A DNA stretch of 64,000 nucleotides from contig CANRMI010000009.1 in assembly GCA_947631685.1 (NCBI GenBank), forward strand, positions 41,462 to 105,461. Reading direction: 5' to 3'. This document shows positions 19,114 to 29,569 of the stretch, piece after piece. The notes under the pieces were generated by a model. That model was not told the DNA's origin. It saw only the letters and a list, made by a program, of their open reading frames with translations, and did not search any database. Made by a program: the position numbers and the translations under genes. The stretch comes from an uncultured Lachnospiraceae bacterium. Lineage in GTDB: Bacteria; Bacillota; Clostridia; Lachnospirales; Lachnospiraceae. The first letter of the stretch is position 1. Each line of letters opens with the position of its first letter.

Positions 19114-19848
19114 TTACAGATAGACCGTCAGATCCATACTTTCCAGCAGCGCTTCCGTTTCCTCTTCACCAAAGCCGCTGAAATCCAGTATCAGCTCATA
19201 ATCCCCTACGGCCACAGCGGCATGGATTTCCCCGCCCTCCACCGAATCCACCAGCTTATAGGTAAAGCCCTGGTCCGTGGTATAGAGCCGCTCGTTTTCC
19301 ACTCCACCCGCGTAGCTGATTGCGAAGGCATGGCCTTCGGTCCCGCTGTAGTCATACTGATGAAACAGGATGCGCTTCTCCCCCGCTTCCAGCCGGGTAA
19401 GGATCTCCTGCTCCCCCAGGGACTGGTATTCCTTCAGTGTCCATCCGCCCACTAGAGAGGCATCCGGCTCCGTCAGCGGACACAATACCTCTTCAGACCG
19501 CTTGTTCTCAGACTGCTTTTCCTCACTTTGCTCTGCCGCTTCGGCTTGGGCTCCGTCAAACGCCGCCTCTTCCGTTCCGCCTTGTGTCAGCGCGTTTCTC
19601 ATGTCTATGGTCTGAAATCCATTCTCATCCGTTCGAATGATGCTCTTTGCATAACCTGTCGCTGCCACCCCCCCTAGGGCGCAAATGACGAACATGCCTC
19701 CCGCAACGGCCGCTGCGGCTACATTTCGCTTTCCACGGCCGTCAAAACCGCCGATTTTCTGTTTCCGACCGGCCGCTTCCCGCATCACAAACTCCGGAAC
19801 GGGGATAGCGTCTACAGCCTTCCTATAGCTTTCCCTAAAATTCTTCAA
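19114..19848 (-). CDS. Putative anti-sigma factor / single-TM extracytoplasmic protein paired with ECF sigma
   Basis: 244 aa; cytoplasmic N-term, TM at VAAAAVAGGMFVICALGGVAATGYA, extracytoplasmic domain; overlaps the sigma gene stop. Confidence 0.65.
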   Translation of the reverse strand: MKNFRESYRKAVDAIPVPEFVMREAAGRKQKIGGFDGRGKRNVAAAAVAGGMFVICALGGVAATGYAKSIIRTDENGFQTIDMRNALTQGGTEEAAFDGAQAEAAEQSEEKQSENKRSEEVLCPLTEPDASLVGGWTLKEYQSLGEQEILTRLEAGEKRILFHQYDYSGTEGHAFAISYAGGVENERLYTTDQGFTYKLVDSVEGGEIHAAVAVGDYELILDFSGFGEEETEALLESMDLTVYL

Positions 19849-20386
19849 AGCAATATTCCTCCTGCAGTTTCCGTTTCAGGATCCTTCTTCCTCTCGTCAA
19901 AAGAGAGGTCACGGTGGACTCCTGCTTTTCCAGGATCTCCGCGATTTCCTTTACGGCCAATTCCTCATAGTAAAAAAGATGGATGACTTCCCTATATTTA
20001 TCCGGCAGCTCCAGAACCGCCTGCAGCAGCTCCCTGCTCTGCTCATCCTTCAGGTAAGAGGACTCCGCCGTCTCCCCACAAACGTCTCCCGCCCTTTCTT
20101 CTCCTTCCGGCAGCGTCACCCGGCGCTTTACCCAGGGGGACCTCCAGAGCTTTCTGCAGCAATTCAGGGTAACTTTAATAAACCAGGCTTTCTCATGCTC
20201 CCTGCTCTCAAACTCCATACCGGATTTCATATAGCGGAAAAAGACCTCCTGCACAATGTCCTCCGCATCGGCAGTATTTTTCATTTGCAGAAACGCGATC
20301 CGATAAAGTGTGGGGAAATAGGTTTCTATGGTATGCTGCAGCGACTCCCTGTTTCGTCCGCCTTCCTCTTTCGCTAAATCACTCAT
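19835..20386 (-). CDS. RNA polymerase ECF-type sigma factor
   Basis: MSDLAKEEGG...LYRIAFLQMKNTADAEDIVQEVFFRYMKS...LPDKYREVIHLFYYEELAVKEIAEILEKQESTVTSLLTRGRRILKRKL. Confidence 0.93.
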   Translation of the reverse strand: MSDLAKEEGGRNRESLQHTIETYFPTLYRIAFLQMKNTADAEDIVQEVFFRYMKSGMEFESREHEKAWFIKVTLNCCRKLWRSPWVKRRVTLPEGEERAGDVCGETAESSYLKDEQSRELLQAVLELPDKYREVIHLFYYEELAVKEIAEILEKQESTVTSLLTRGRRILKRKLQEEYCFEEF

Positions 20387-20433
20387 TTTGGTCCTCTTAT
20401 CGTACATTTACATCTTTAATATCCCTCTGCCCA

Positions 20434-20475
20434 TAAAAAAACTGCAAAAATCCTTGTCTTTTTTTGCAGTTTTTG
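20434..20475 (-). terminator. Intrinsic terminator downstream of the VanZ-family gene
   Basis: AACTGCAAAAA/TTTTTGCAGTT stem followed on the minus strand by a T-run. Confidence 0.75.
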
Positions 20476-20479
20476 TTCT

Positions 20480-20959
20480 CTATTCAGTTGGATGTTTCCC
20501 GGCGAAAAAAACGCTCAGTATTTTGAAAAAAAGCCATCCGATCCATACGCCCAGGCCGTTCAATAAAATGTCGTCCACATCAAAACAGCCGAAATTGCTC
20601 CAAAGCTGGAACAGTTCGATGGCAAGCACCACGAGCAGTCCCGCCCCTAAGCACCAGAAGCATTTTTTTAAGCGCCTGCCCAACAGCGGCAGCATACAGC
20701 CTAAGGGAACAAAGACCAGCACATTTCCCACCAGATTCCCAAAACTGTAGATGCCCAGATGGTTCCAATGCTTCACATAGAGCCTGATGGTTTTAAACAA
20801 GACCAGATTCGCCTGATTCTTCCCCTGCCAGAATACATCATCCCTCCAGTTTTCCGCGATCCTTTTGAGCATTGGCAGCGGATATTTAAATATGATCACC
20901 CTGATCAGGATCAACAGGTACAGCACAAACAGTACCCATATATATTTCTTTTTTACCAT
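20480..20959 (-). CDS. VanZ family protein
   Basis: 159 aa, about 4 TM; NLVLFKTIRLYVKHWNHLGIYSFGNLVGNVLVFVPLGCMLPLL...ELFQLWSNFGCFDVDDILLNGLGVWIGWL. Confidence 0.92.
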   Translation of the reverse strand: MVKKKYIWVLFVLYLLILIRVIIFKYPLPMLKRIAENWRDDVFWQGKNQANLVLFKTIRLYVKHWNHLGIYSFGNLVGNVLVFVPLGCMLPLLGRRLKKCFWCLGAGLLVVLAIELFQLWSNFGCFDVDDILLNGLGVWIGWLFFKILSVFFAGKHPTE

Positions 20960-20975
20960 AACAGCCTTTCCGTTA

Positions 20976-21713
20976 TCAATATCTTACTTCCATCAATGTC
21001 AGTCCCTGGGCCGGAGCCAGAGCTCCCGCCAATTCTCTCTTTTTAGAGGCAAGGATTTCCGTCATCTCCTCCGGACGTCTCTGCCCCAGTCCTGTCTCTA
21101 TCAGTGTCCCCATTAGTATACGTACCATATGAAAAAGAAAACCGTCTCCACTGAAATAAAAATCAATTTTATCTCCATGGGGTTCGATCCGAAGCTCCTC
21201 AAGCGTCCTTACCGTGGATTTTCTGCTTTTTTTAGCAGAGGTAAACGCCGCGAAATCATGGGTGCCGCAGAGCAGTTCTGCCGCCCTTTTCATGGCCTCC
21301 ACATCCAAAGGTTCCGCAATACTCCAAGTATAGCGGCGTTCCAGTACATGAGGAAGAGGACTGTTGATTACCCGGTAACGGTAGGTCTTTCCTTTGGCGT
21401 TTAAGCGGCTGTGAAAACGCTCGTCCGCCTCCTCCACTTTTATTACGCCAATATCCTCCGGCAGGTAGGCATTCATATATTCCAGAATCTCCCCGGGCGT
21501 TTTGTCCGTTTCCAAATGGGCGTTCGCCACCTGTCCCAGGGCGTGTACGCCCGCGTCCGTCCTGCCGCTGCCCTGTACTTTTACGGGCTGCCCGCACATC
21601 TTGGAAAGCAGTGCCTCCAGCTTGCCCTGAATGGTATTTTCGCTGCTCTCCTGCCGCTGCCAGCCCTGGTAACGGCCGCCCTCGTACTGCAGCGTAAACT
21701 TAAAGTTTCTCAT
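20976..21713 (-). CDS. truA: tRNA pseudouridine(38-40) synthase
   Basis: 245 aa; MRNFKFTLQYEGGRYQGWQRQ, VQGSGRTDAGVHALGQVA, FHMVRILMGTLIETGLG. Confidence 0.96.
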   Translation of the reverse strand: MRNFKFTLQYEGGRYQGWQRQESSENTIQGKLEALLSKMCGQPVKVQGSGRTDAGVHALGQVANAHLETDKTPGEILEYMNAYLPEDIGVIKVEEADERFHSRLNAKGKTYRYRVINSPLPHVLERRYTWSIAEPLDVEAMKRAAELLCGTHDFAAFTSAKKSRKSTVRTLEELRIEPHGDKIDFYFSGDGFLFHMVRILMGTLIETGLGQRRPEEMTEILASKKRELAGALAPAQGLTLMEVRY

Positions 21714-22980
21714 TTTTCTTTTCCTGATGTTTCTTGTTCGTTTCCTTTTTTGTTTCCCTGTTCGTTCCCTTGTTCGTTTCCTTTTTTGCTTCCTCTTCGG
21801 CTTTTTCCTCTTCCTCGACCTCTTTTATTTCCTCTTCGCATTCTTCCTTGTAGGACTCTACGATCTCCATATCTTCCGCGGTCAGCTTCCTAAAACGGTT
21901 TATACCGGCAGCCAGAATGCGGACACTGTTCCTGGTGGTATCAAAGAGCCCCTCTTTATAGAGTGTCCAGAAAATGATCCCCACGGGTACTGCCACGATC
22001 ATACCGAACACGCCCGCGAACTTATAGCCGATAAAAAGCAGAAACAAAGTGGGAATGGGAGGTACTCCTATGGAATCCCCCACGATCTTGGGCTGAATAA
22101 TCTGTCTGACCAGCTGGCTGATGCCCCAGATGGCCAACAGCCCTATGGTCATTTTATAGTCGGCGCTTAAAAATTTTACGATCGCCCAGGGGAGCATGAC
22201 CGTACCGGTTCCGAAAAAGGGGAAGAAGTCCAGTATGGCAATCCCCAGAGCCACCAGCAGGGTATAATTGACTCCCAGCACTACCAGGCCGATGACAAGC
22301 AGCAGATAAATCCAGAGCTCGATCCTTATCTGCGCCTTAAAATAGCCGCCCACGGCCTGAAAAAGACTGCGCCGGATTATGAGGTAACGGTACTGCAGGG
22401 ATTCCGGCAGGAAAGAACTCAGCATCCCGATAAACGAATCCCTTTCCGCCACGAAGAAATAGGCAGAGAGCAGGCACATGATGATACCGATGATCACGGT
22501 GGGAAGCTGTTTCGCGAAATCCCCCACCGCCTCAATGGTCGGAGGCGCGATATTGGCCGCCAGTCCATTGAGATTCTTGCCGATATTGTCCAGATTCTGC
22601 TGTATATCCCTGGGCAGCTTATCATATAAACCGCTTAAGTTTCTGCCTATTTCATTCAGATCCGCCTGCAGGGATCTTAACAGATCCGGCAGATCCTCTA
22701 TAAACCCGGCCAGCTCCCTGAACAGTTTACCCAATACCAGATAGCCCGCAAAGACCACCAGGCCGATAACCAGAATGATCACTACCGCGCTGCTTATCTT
22801 TCGTTTGATCTTTAATTTTTTCTCCAGAAAATGTACGGGCGGCCCCGCGATCAGGGCTATGATCCAGCCGATCACAAAGGGCATAAAAAATACGATCGCC
22901 CGCGGCAGCAGAAAGATCACCGCCAGCAGGATACAGACTGCTATCCATAAATTTAAAAGCGCTTTGGCATATTTTTTCAT
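21700..22980 (-). CDS. AI-2E family transporter / YtvI-like membrane protein
   Basis: 426 aa; PFFGTGTVMLPWAIVKFL, QPKIVGDSIGVPPIPTLFLLFIGYKFAGVFGMIVAVPVGIIF; C-terminal E/K-rich tail. Confidence 0.88.
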   Translation of the reverse strand: MKKYAKALLNLWIAVCILLAVIFLLPRAIVFFMPFVIGWIIALIAGPPVHFLEKKLKIKRKISSAVVIILVIGLVVFAGYLVLGKLFRELAGFIEDLPDLLRSLQADLNEIGRNLSGLYDKLPRDIQQNLDNIGKNLNGLAANIAPPTIEAVGDFAKQLPTVIIGIIMCLLSAYFFVAERDSFIGMLSSFLPESLQYRYLIIRRSLFQAVGGYFKAQIRIELWIYLLLVIGLVVLGVNYTLLVALGIAILDFFPFFGTGTVMLPWAIVKFLSADYKMTIGLLAIWGISQLVRQIIQPKIVGDSIGVPPIPTLFLLFIGYKFAGVFGMIVAVPVGIIFWTLYKEGLFDTTRNSVRILAAGINRFRKLTAEDMEIVESYKEECEEEIKEVEEEEKAEEEAKKETNKGTNRETKKETNKKHQEKKNEKL

Positions 22981-22984
22981 ACCG

Positions 22985-23593
22985 TCAAACCCCTTTGTCC
23001 TCCCGCTCCTTTAAAACCAAGCCATCCAGGAGATCGTAGATCGTTTCCCGTCCCTCTTTGCTCTGGGCCGAAAAAGGAATCAGCCGCACATCCTTTCCCG
23101 CGTGAAGCCCCTCCCGTATCTGCCTAAGCTGCTTTTCCTTCTGGCTCCGCTTGAGCTTATCCGCTTTGGTGGCCACCACTATGGGAGAATGTCCCTGCTC
23201 CACGATCCACCGGTACATGATCCTGTCATTCTCAGAGGGCTCGTGCCGGATGTCTACCAAAAGAAAGACCGCTTTCAGCATTCCGGAGCCGTGGAGATAC
23301 CGCTCTATCATCTTTCCCCACCGCTCCTTTTCTTCCGCGCTGACCTTCGCGTAGCCGTAGCCCGGAAGATCCACAAAGTAGAGCTCTCCGTTTACATTGT
23401 AAAAATTAATAGTCTGCGTCTTTCCGGGCTGAGCGCTGGTTCTCGCTAAGGATTTCCGGTTCATCAGCGCGTTGATGAGGGAGGATTTTCCCACGTTGCT
23501 CTTTCCGGCAAAAGCCACCTCCGGCAATGTATTTTGGGGCAGTTTACTGGTAATACCGCACACCGTTTCCAGACTGACGTTTTTAATGACCAT
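22985..23593 (-). CDS. ysxC: Ribosome biogenesis GTP-binding protein YihA/YsxC
   Basis: 202 aa; [41 protein letters not shown]...[13 protein letters not shown]. Confidence 0.96.
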   Translation of the reverse strand: MVIKNVSLETVCGITSKLPQNTLPEVAFAGKSNVGKSSLINALMNRKSLARTSAQPGKTQTINFYNVNGELYFVDLPGYGYAKVSAEEKERWGKMIERYLHGSGMLKAVFLLVDIRHEPSENDRIMYRWIVEQGHSPIVVATKADKLKRSQKEKQLRQIREGLHAGKDVRLIPFSAQSKEGRETIYDLLDGLVLKEREDKGV

Positions 23594-25970
23594 TCTTCCT
23601 CACATTCCGCCCCTTCTTTGCGAAAGACAGCTCTATCACTTCATCCATTTTTTCCACATACAAAATTTCCAGTCCCGCTTTGATCTCGTCGGAAATCTCG
23701 TCCACATCTTTTTTATTTTCTTTCGGCACCAGCACCCGTTTTATACCGGCCATGCCTGCTGCCAAAAGCTTTTCCTTCAGCCCGCCGATAGGCAGAACCC
23801 TGCCCCGCAGCGTAATCTCTCCGGTCATGGCCACATCCGCCCGTACCTTTTCTTCCGTCAAGGCCGAAAGCAGAGCCGTAGCCATGGTAATGCCCGCGGA
23901 AGGCCCGTCCTTGGGCACCGCTCCCTCGGGAATGTGGATGTGGAACTCCGTTTCCTGAAAGATATCAGGAGAGATCCCGTACTTTTCACTGACAGACCGC
24001 ACATAGCTCAACGCCGTCATGGCGGACTCCTTCATAACGTCCCCCATTTGGCCCGTGAGCTGCACTTCTCCCTTTCCTGCCATTTTGCTGACCTCTATCT
24101 GCAGGGTTTCTCCGCCCACACTGGTCCACGCCAGTCCGCGCGCAACCCCCGCTTCATCCGTCTTATTGGCTTTGTCCCTGGTGTAGCGCACCTTTCCCAG
24201 ATATTTCTCCAGATTCTGCACTGTCACCCGTATTTTGGCCTTTTCCCGCTGCGCCGGCTCCTGCTTGATCAGTTCCCTGGCTGCTTTCCTGCATATCTCT
24301 CCCAGCTTTCTCTCTAACCCTCTGACGCCGGCCTCCCTGGTATATCCGGAAATGATCAGCCGGATCACGCCGTCGCTCAATACCAGCTGTCCGTCCCTCA
24401 GGCCGTTTCTTTCGCAGACCTTGGGAATCAGATGCTCCTTGGCAATATGGAATTTCTCGTTGGCGGTATAGCTGCTCACCTCGATTATCTCCAGACGGTC
24501 CAGCAGCGGCCTGGGAATGTCTGCGGTGGAATTGGCCGTAGCCACAAAAAATACCTGGGAGAGATCCAGCGGCAGCTCGATATAATTGTCCCTGAAGCGG
24601 CTGTTCTGCTCACCGTCAAGCACCTCTAAAAGTGCGGCGCCGGTATCTCCCTTGTAATCGCTTCCCACCTTGTCTATCTCATCCAGAAGCATCAGGGGGT
24701 TGCTCACCCCGGCCTGTCTGATGCCCGCCGCGATCCTGCCGGGCATGGCTCCCACATAGGTCCTTCTGTGTCCTCTGATCTCCGCCTCGTCGCGCACGCC
24801 GCCCAGACTGATACGTACATACTCTTTTTTCAGCGCCCTGGCCAGACTTTTGGCGATGGAAGTCTTTCCCGTTCCGGGCGGCCCCACCAGACAGATGATG
24901 GGAGCGCCTCCCGGCAAATTCTTGCCTTTCGTCAGGTTCCGCACCGCCAAAAATTCCAGAATGCGCTCTTTGATCTGCTCCATACCGTAGTGATCCTGAC
25001 GGAGTATCTTCTCCGCCAGTTCCATGTCCGTATTGTCCTTGGAAACCTTATTCCAGGGCATTTCCAGCAGGGTTTCGATATACGTGCGCTCCACCGCGTT
25101 CTCCGAGCTACCGGAAGAAAGATTTTTAAAGCGGGAGATCTCTTTGGCTATTTTCTCCTTGACATCCTTTCCCGCTTTCAGCTTCCTTAAAGCTTCCTCA
25201 TACTGTTCCGCTTCCGAAACAGCGTCCTTTTCCCCCAGTTCTTCCCTGATGGCGCTCAGCTGCTCCCGCAGCAGATAATCCTTCTGGTTTTTCTCCACCT
25301 TTTTCTGAATCTTGCCCGTCAGTTCTTTGCGCACCATGCCTATCTGTATTTCATTTTGTAAAACAGCCGAAAGTTTGTCGTAGCGCTCCTGTAAGGACGC
25401 CGCGTCCAGGATCTCCTGCTTTACCGCTACGGACAGCAGCATCCCGCTGGCGATCGTATCCATTAAAACGGCAGGCTGGGCAATGGTATCCACCCTTCTC
25501 TCCAGCATCTTTCCCCGATTGGGATTCAGGCTGCTGTAGGTATGGAAGAGCTCCCGCAGTTCCCTGTTCACGGCCTCTTTATGTACCTCGTCCATTTCTT
25601 CGTCGTCGGTTTTCACAGGCTCCACCTGGGCCAGCAGGTAGTCTCCCTCCGCGTTTTCCAGATTCCACAGCCGCCCTCTCTCCAGGCTTTCCACCAGCAC
25701 CCGCACAATGCCTCCGGGCAGTCTGCTGATCTGCTTTAAGCCCGCTATCGTACCAGTGGCATACAGATCTTCCTTTCCGGGCTCCTCCGTATTTTCATTT
25801 TTCTGGGATACCAGAAACAGCTTCTGCTCCCCCAGCATGGCTTTTTCCACCGCATGGATGGACTTTTCCCGGCTCAGATCAAAATGGATGATCATACCCG
25901 GCAGAATACAAAGTCCCCGCAGCGCCACTACCGGCATCTGGAGCGCAGCCATCATAATCGTATCTTCCAT
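23583..25970 (-). CDS. lon: ATP-dependent endopeptidase La (Lon)
   Basis: 795 aa; [36 protein letters not shown] (catalytic Ser), [24 protein letters not shown]. Confidence 0.97.
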   Translation of the reverse strand: MEDTIMMAALQMPVVALRGLCILPGMIIHFDLSREKSIHAVEKAMLGEQKLFLVSQKNENTEEPGKEDLYATGTIAGLKQISRLPGGIVRVLVESLERGRLWNLENAEGDYLLAQVEPVKTDDEEMDEVHKEAVNRELRELFHTYSSLNPNRGKMLERRVDTIAQPAVLMDTIASGMLLSVAVKQEILDAASLQERYDKLSAVLQNEIQIGMVRKELTGKIQKKVEKNQKDYLLREQLSAIREELGEKDAVSEAEQYEEALRKLKAGKDVKEKIAKEISRFKNLSSGSSENAVERTYIETLLEMPWNKVSKDNTDMELAEKILRQDHYGMEQIKERILEFLAVRNLTKGKNLPGGAPIICLVGPPGTGKTSIAKSLARALKKEYVRISLGGVRDEAEIRGHRRTYVGAMPGRIAAGIRQAGVSNPLMLLDEIDKVGSDYKGDTGAALLEVLDGEQNSRFRDNYIELPLDLSQVFFVATANSTADIPRPLLDRLEIIEVSSYTANEKFHIAKEHLIPKVCERNGLRDGQLVLSDGVIRLIISGYTREAGVRGLERKLGEICRKAARELIKQEPAQREKAKIRVTVQNLEKYLGKVRYTRDKANKTDEAGVARGLAWTSVGGETLQIEVSKMAGKGEVQLTGQMGDVMKESAMTALSYVRSVSEKYGISPDIFQETEFHIHIPEGAVPKDGPSAGITMATALLSALTEEKVRADVAMTGEITLRGRVLPIGGLKEKLLAAGMAGIKRVLVPKENKKDVDEISDEIKAGLEILYVEKMDEVIELSFAKKGRNVRKNGH

Positions 25971-26028
25971 TTTCCATCCTTCTCCTAACTATGATAAAAC
26001 GCCGCACTTAAAAAGCGCGGCGCCTTGC

Positions 26029-27297
26029 TTACTTGGCTTTTTGCATACTCACATCCCGATGTATCGTAAGAGGTTCGCTGGTGCCCTCCACCGCGCCTTT
26101 GGTAACGATAACCGCTTCTATAGTCCCGTCGGAAGGAATTTCATACATAATATCCAGAGTGACGTTTTCCATCACCGAACGCAGGCCTCTCGCACCGGTT
26201 TTCCGCTCCAGCGCCTTCTCCGCGATCGCGTCGATAGCGTCCTCCTCGAAGCTCAGCTTCACATGGTCCATTTCAAAAAGCCGCTGATACTGCTTGATCA
26301 ATGCGTTCTTGGGCTCCGTCAGGATCTTGATCAGAGCCTCCTTATCCAGTCCCGCCAGGGACACATTGATGGGCACACGCCCCACAAACTCCGGGATCAG
26401 TCCGAATTTCACCAAATCCTGGGGTGTCACTTCTCCCAAGATCTCCCCAATTTCCCTTTCCTCTTTTTCAGCGATGACCGCGTTAAAACCGATGGACTTT
26501 CTGTCCAGCCTGGTTTCCACGATCTTGTCCAGGCCGTCAAAAGCGCCTCCGCAGATGAAGAGGATGTTGGAGGTGTTGATCTGTATCAGTTCCTGATGCG
26601 GATGCTTCCTGCCTCCCTGGGGCGGCACACTGGCCACCGTGCCTTCGATGATCTTTAACAGCGCCTGCTGTACCCCTTCACCGGAAACATCCCTGGTGAT
26701 AGATACGTTTTCGCTTTTTTTGGTGATCTTGTCTATCTCGTCAATATAGATAATACCGTACTGGGCACGTTCCACATCATAGTCCGCGGCCTGAATCAGC
26801 TTTAAGAGGATATTCTCCACATCCTCTCCCACATACCCGGCCTCCGTCAGAGTGGTCGCATCCGCGATCGCGAAGGGTACGTTGATGATCCTCGCCAGAG
26901 TCTCCGCCAGGTAGGTCTTGCCGGAACCGGTGGGGCCTATCATAATGACGTTGCTCTTCTGCAGCTCCGCATCCTCCGGCCTCTTGTCCGCCGTCACCCT
27001 CTTATAGTGGTTGTAAACCGCCACGGAAAGGACCTTTTTGGCCTTATCCTGCCCGATGACATAATCGTCCAAAAACTGTTTGATCTCAACGGGTTTTAAT
27101 AGTTTAAAATTGGGTTTCTTCTCGGAATCGGTAAACTCCTCTTCCTCAAATTCTTCTTCTAAAATGTCTCCGCAAATCTGAATGCACTCGTCGCAGATAT
27201 ATACTCCGGCGGGCCCGGCGATCAGCTTTCTCACCTGGTCCTGGGTTTTATTGCAGAACGAGCATCTTATATCGTTGCCGGAATTCTTTCCTGCCAT
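26029..27297 (-). CDS. clpX: ATP-dependent Clp protease ATP-binding subunit ClpX
   Basis: [30 protein letters not shown] zinc-binding domain; [17 protein letters not shown]. Confidence 0.97.
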   Translation of the reverse strand: MAGKNSGNDIRCSFCNKTQDQVRKLIAGPAGVYICDECIQICGDILEEEFEEEEFTDSEKKPNFKLLKPVEIKQFLDDYVIGQDKAKKVLSVAVYNHYKRVTADKRPEDAELQKSNVIMIGPTGSGKTYLAETLARIINVPFAIADATTLTEAGYVGEDVENILLKLIQAADYDVERAQYGIIYIDEIDKITKKSENVSITRDVSGEGVQQALLKIIEGTVASVPPQGGRKHPHQELIQINTSNILFICGGAFDGLDKIVETRLDRKSIGFNAVIAEKEEREIGEILGEVTPQDLVKFGLIPEFVGRVPINVSLAGLDKEALIKILTEPKNALIKQYQRLFEMDHVKLSFEEDAIDAIAEKALERKTGARGLRSVMENVTLDIMYEIPSDGTIEAVIVTKGAVEGTSEPLTIHRDVSMQKAK

Positions 27298-27356
27298 TTT
27301 CCCTCTCATTCCGCCGCGCGAGCCTGCGGCTCCCGCGGCATTTTCATTTCACTGCA

Positions 27357-27953
27357 TTATTTCTCCGGTGTGGTATGGGATGTGATCACCCTGTCGATCA
27401 GCCCGTACTCCAGCGCTTCCTGCGCCGATTTCCAGTTGTCCCTCTCTGTATCCGCCGCGATCACCTCATAATCCTTACCGGTGTTCTCCGCCAGCATTCT
27501 ATTCAGCTTTTCCTTGGTCTGCAGGATATGCTTTGCCGCGATCTCGATCTCGGTAGCCTGGCCCTGCGCCCCGCCCAAAGGCTGGTGGATCATGATCTCC
27601 GCATTGGGAAGCGCCATTCTTTTGCCCTTGGTGCCGCCCGCCAGCAGAAACGCGCCCATGCTGGCAGCCATACCGATACAGATCGTGGACACATCGCATT
27701 TGATATAGCGCATGGTATCATAGATGGCCATACCTGCGGTCACAGAACCACCGGGACTGTTGATATAGAGGTTGATGTCCTTTTCAGGATCCTCCGCCTC
27801 CAGGAATAAAAGCTGCGCCACTACCAGGCTGGCCGTGGTCTCATTGACTTCCTCTCCTAAAAAGATGATCCTTTCTTTTAACAGGCGGGAATAAATATCG
27901 TAAGAACGTTCTCCCCTGCTGGTCTGCTCTATGACATAAGGTACCAAGCTCAT
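27357..27953 (-). CDS. clpP: ATP-dependent Clp protease proteolytic subunit ClpP
   Basis: 198 aa; [66 protein letters not shown]. Confidence 0.97.
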   Translation of the reverse strand: MSLVPYVIEQTSRGERSYDIYSRLLKERIIFLGEEVNETTASLVVAQLLFLEAEDPEKDINLYINSPGGSVTAGMAIYDTMRYIKCDVSTICIGMAASMGAFLLAGGTKGKRMALPNAEIMIHQPLGGAQGQATEIEIAAKHILQTKEKLNRMLAENTGKDYEVIAADTERDNWKSAQEALEYGLIDRVITSHTTPEK

Positions 27954-28038
27954 TTCTTTTCCTCCAATCAGCTACATAAAAGTCTTGTCTGTTTATCCAT
28001 TTTCTATAATAGACCAAGAAAAAAAGTTTTGCAATCTC

Positions 28039-28074
28039 AAACAGAGGATTTAAGAATTTCTTAATCCTCTGTTT
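28039..28074 (-). terminator. Strong hairpin between tig and clpP
   Basis: AAACAGAGGATT/AATCCTCTGTTT perfect 12-bp stem; the loop is itself partly self-complementary. A TTGCAA-N17-TATTAT promoter-like sequence for clpP follows at once. Confidence 0.6.
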
Positions 28075-28112
28075 AGACTTTTTCTTTAATTTGTACTACG
28101 CTTCCACCGGGA

Positions 28113-29474
28113 TTATTCCTCTGCTCCGGATTCTTTCGCGGGAGCGTCGCCGGCACTCTTTCCGGTCTTGGAAGACTTGGACGCCGCCTTTCCTTCCTTT
28201 GCGTTCTCTACCAAAAACTCTACCGCTTTGTTGACGGCAATGTCCTCCAGTACCTGCTTCTTTCCTCTCTCGCCCAAGGTCTTTGTGATCTGCTCCGGCT
28301 CCATTTGATACTTCTCGGCCATGGACTTTACTTCCTCTTCAAAGTCCTTCTCGTCCGCGGCAAGCCCCTCTGCCTTAGCAACCGCTTCCAACACCAGTCT
28401 GGACTGGATGCGCTGCAGTGCCTGCGGCTTTGTCTGCTCCATAAGCGTCTGGGCAGTCATACCGGCAAACTGCATATACTGCTCCATGGAAAGTCCCTGC
28501 ATCTGCAGTCTCTGGGAAAACTCTTCCACGATCTGGCGCTGCTCGGTCTCGATCATCGCATCGGGAATCTCCATCTGCGCTTCGGCCACTGCCGCCTCGA
28601 TCACGGCTTCCTCTTTCGCTCTCTTTGCCGCGTCGGCTTTCTTCTGCTCCAGACCTTTCTTTACGTCCTCCCTGTACTCCGCTAGGGTTTCAAAGGTAGA
28701 AACTTCGCTTGCGAATTCATCGTCCAGGGCAGGCAGTTCCTTCTCCTGAATGGACTTGATGGTACACTGAAAAACAGCCGCCTTGCCGGCTAAATCCGCC
28801 GCCTGGTAATCCTCAGGGAAAGTAACATTTACCTGAACTTCCTTACCGATCTCGGCTCCTATCAGCTGCTCTTCAAAACCGGGGATGAAAGCGCCGGAAC
28901 CGATGGTCAGGGGGTAGTCCGTCCCTTTGCCGCCGTCAAACGCCTCACCGTCCACAAATCCTTCAAAATCCAGGGTGGTTATATCCCCGTCCTTTACCGG
29001 ACGGTCTTCCACGGTAATGGTCCTGGCACTGTTTTCTCTTTCCTTTTCAATCTGCTCGTCCACTTCTTTATCGGTCACTGTAAGGTCAGCCTTTTCCACC
29101 TTCAGTCCCTTATACTTGCCCAGAGTTACGGGAGGCTTTAACGCCACCTCCGCCGTAAAGATAAAAGGTTTCCCCTCTTCGATCTGCGTCACGTCGATCT
29201 TAGGAGAAGAAACGATTTCTTCTTCGCACTCCTCCAAAGCCTTTTCATAGGCGTCGGGGATCAGCTCATTGGCCGCATCCTCGTAGAAAATTTCCGCGCC
29301 GTAAAGCTTTTCCAGCATCTTACGGGGCGCTTTTCCCTTACGGAAACCGGGAACACTGATCTTATTTTTATTCTTCTGGTAAGCGGATTCCATCGCTTTC
29401 TCCAGTTCATCGGCGCTTACTTCGATCGTCAGTTTCGCCATATTCTTTTCCAGTTTTTCTACCTGTAAACTCAT
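28113..29474 (-). CDS. tig: Trigger factor
   Basis: MSLQVEKLEKNMAKLTIEVSADELEKAMESAYQKNKNKISVPGFRKGKAPRKMLEKLYG; FKBP-type domain GDITTLDFEGFVDGEAFDGGKG. Confidence 0.96.
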   Translation of the reverse strand: MSLQVEKLEKNMAKLTIEVSADELEKAMESAYQKNKNKISVPGFRKGKAPRKMLEKLYGAEIFYEDAANELIPDAYEKALEECEEEIVSSPKIDVTQIEEGKPFIFTAEVALKPPVTLGKYKGLKVEKADLTVTDKEVDEQIEKERENSARTITVEDRPVKDGDITTLDFEGFVDGEAFDGGKGTDYPLTIGSGAFIPGFEEQLIGAEIGKEVQVNVTFPEDYQAADLAGKAAVFQCTIKSIQEKELPALDDEFASEVSTFETLAEYREDVKKGLEQKKADAAKRAKEEAVIEAAVAEAQMEIPDAMIETEQRQIVEEFSQRLQMQGLSMEQYMQFAGMTAQTLMEQTKPQALQRIQSRLVLEAVAKAEGLAADEKDFEEEVKSMAEKYQMEPEQITKTLGERGKKQVLEDIAVNKAVEFLVENAKEGKAASKSSKTGKSAGDAPAKESGAEE

Positions 29475-29569
29475 TATTGCCTCCATACCAAAGCTGTTTT
29501 TTGTAACATTTTAAGATTATAGCATAAAGAATCGAAGTTGTCCACCTTATTTCCTCTTGAGTTTCCTCA

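Noticed and set aside
23472-24317. 281-aa plus-strand ORF
   Set aside because: Antisense to lon and ysxC, low-complexity, no recognisable domain.
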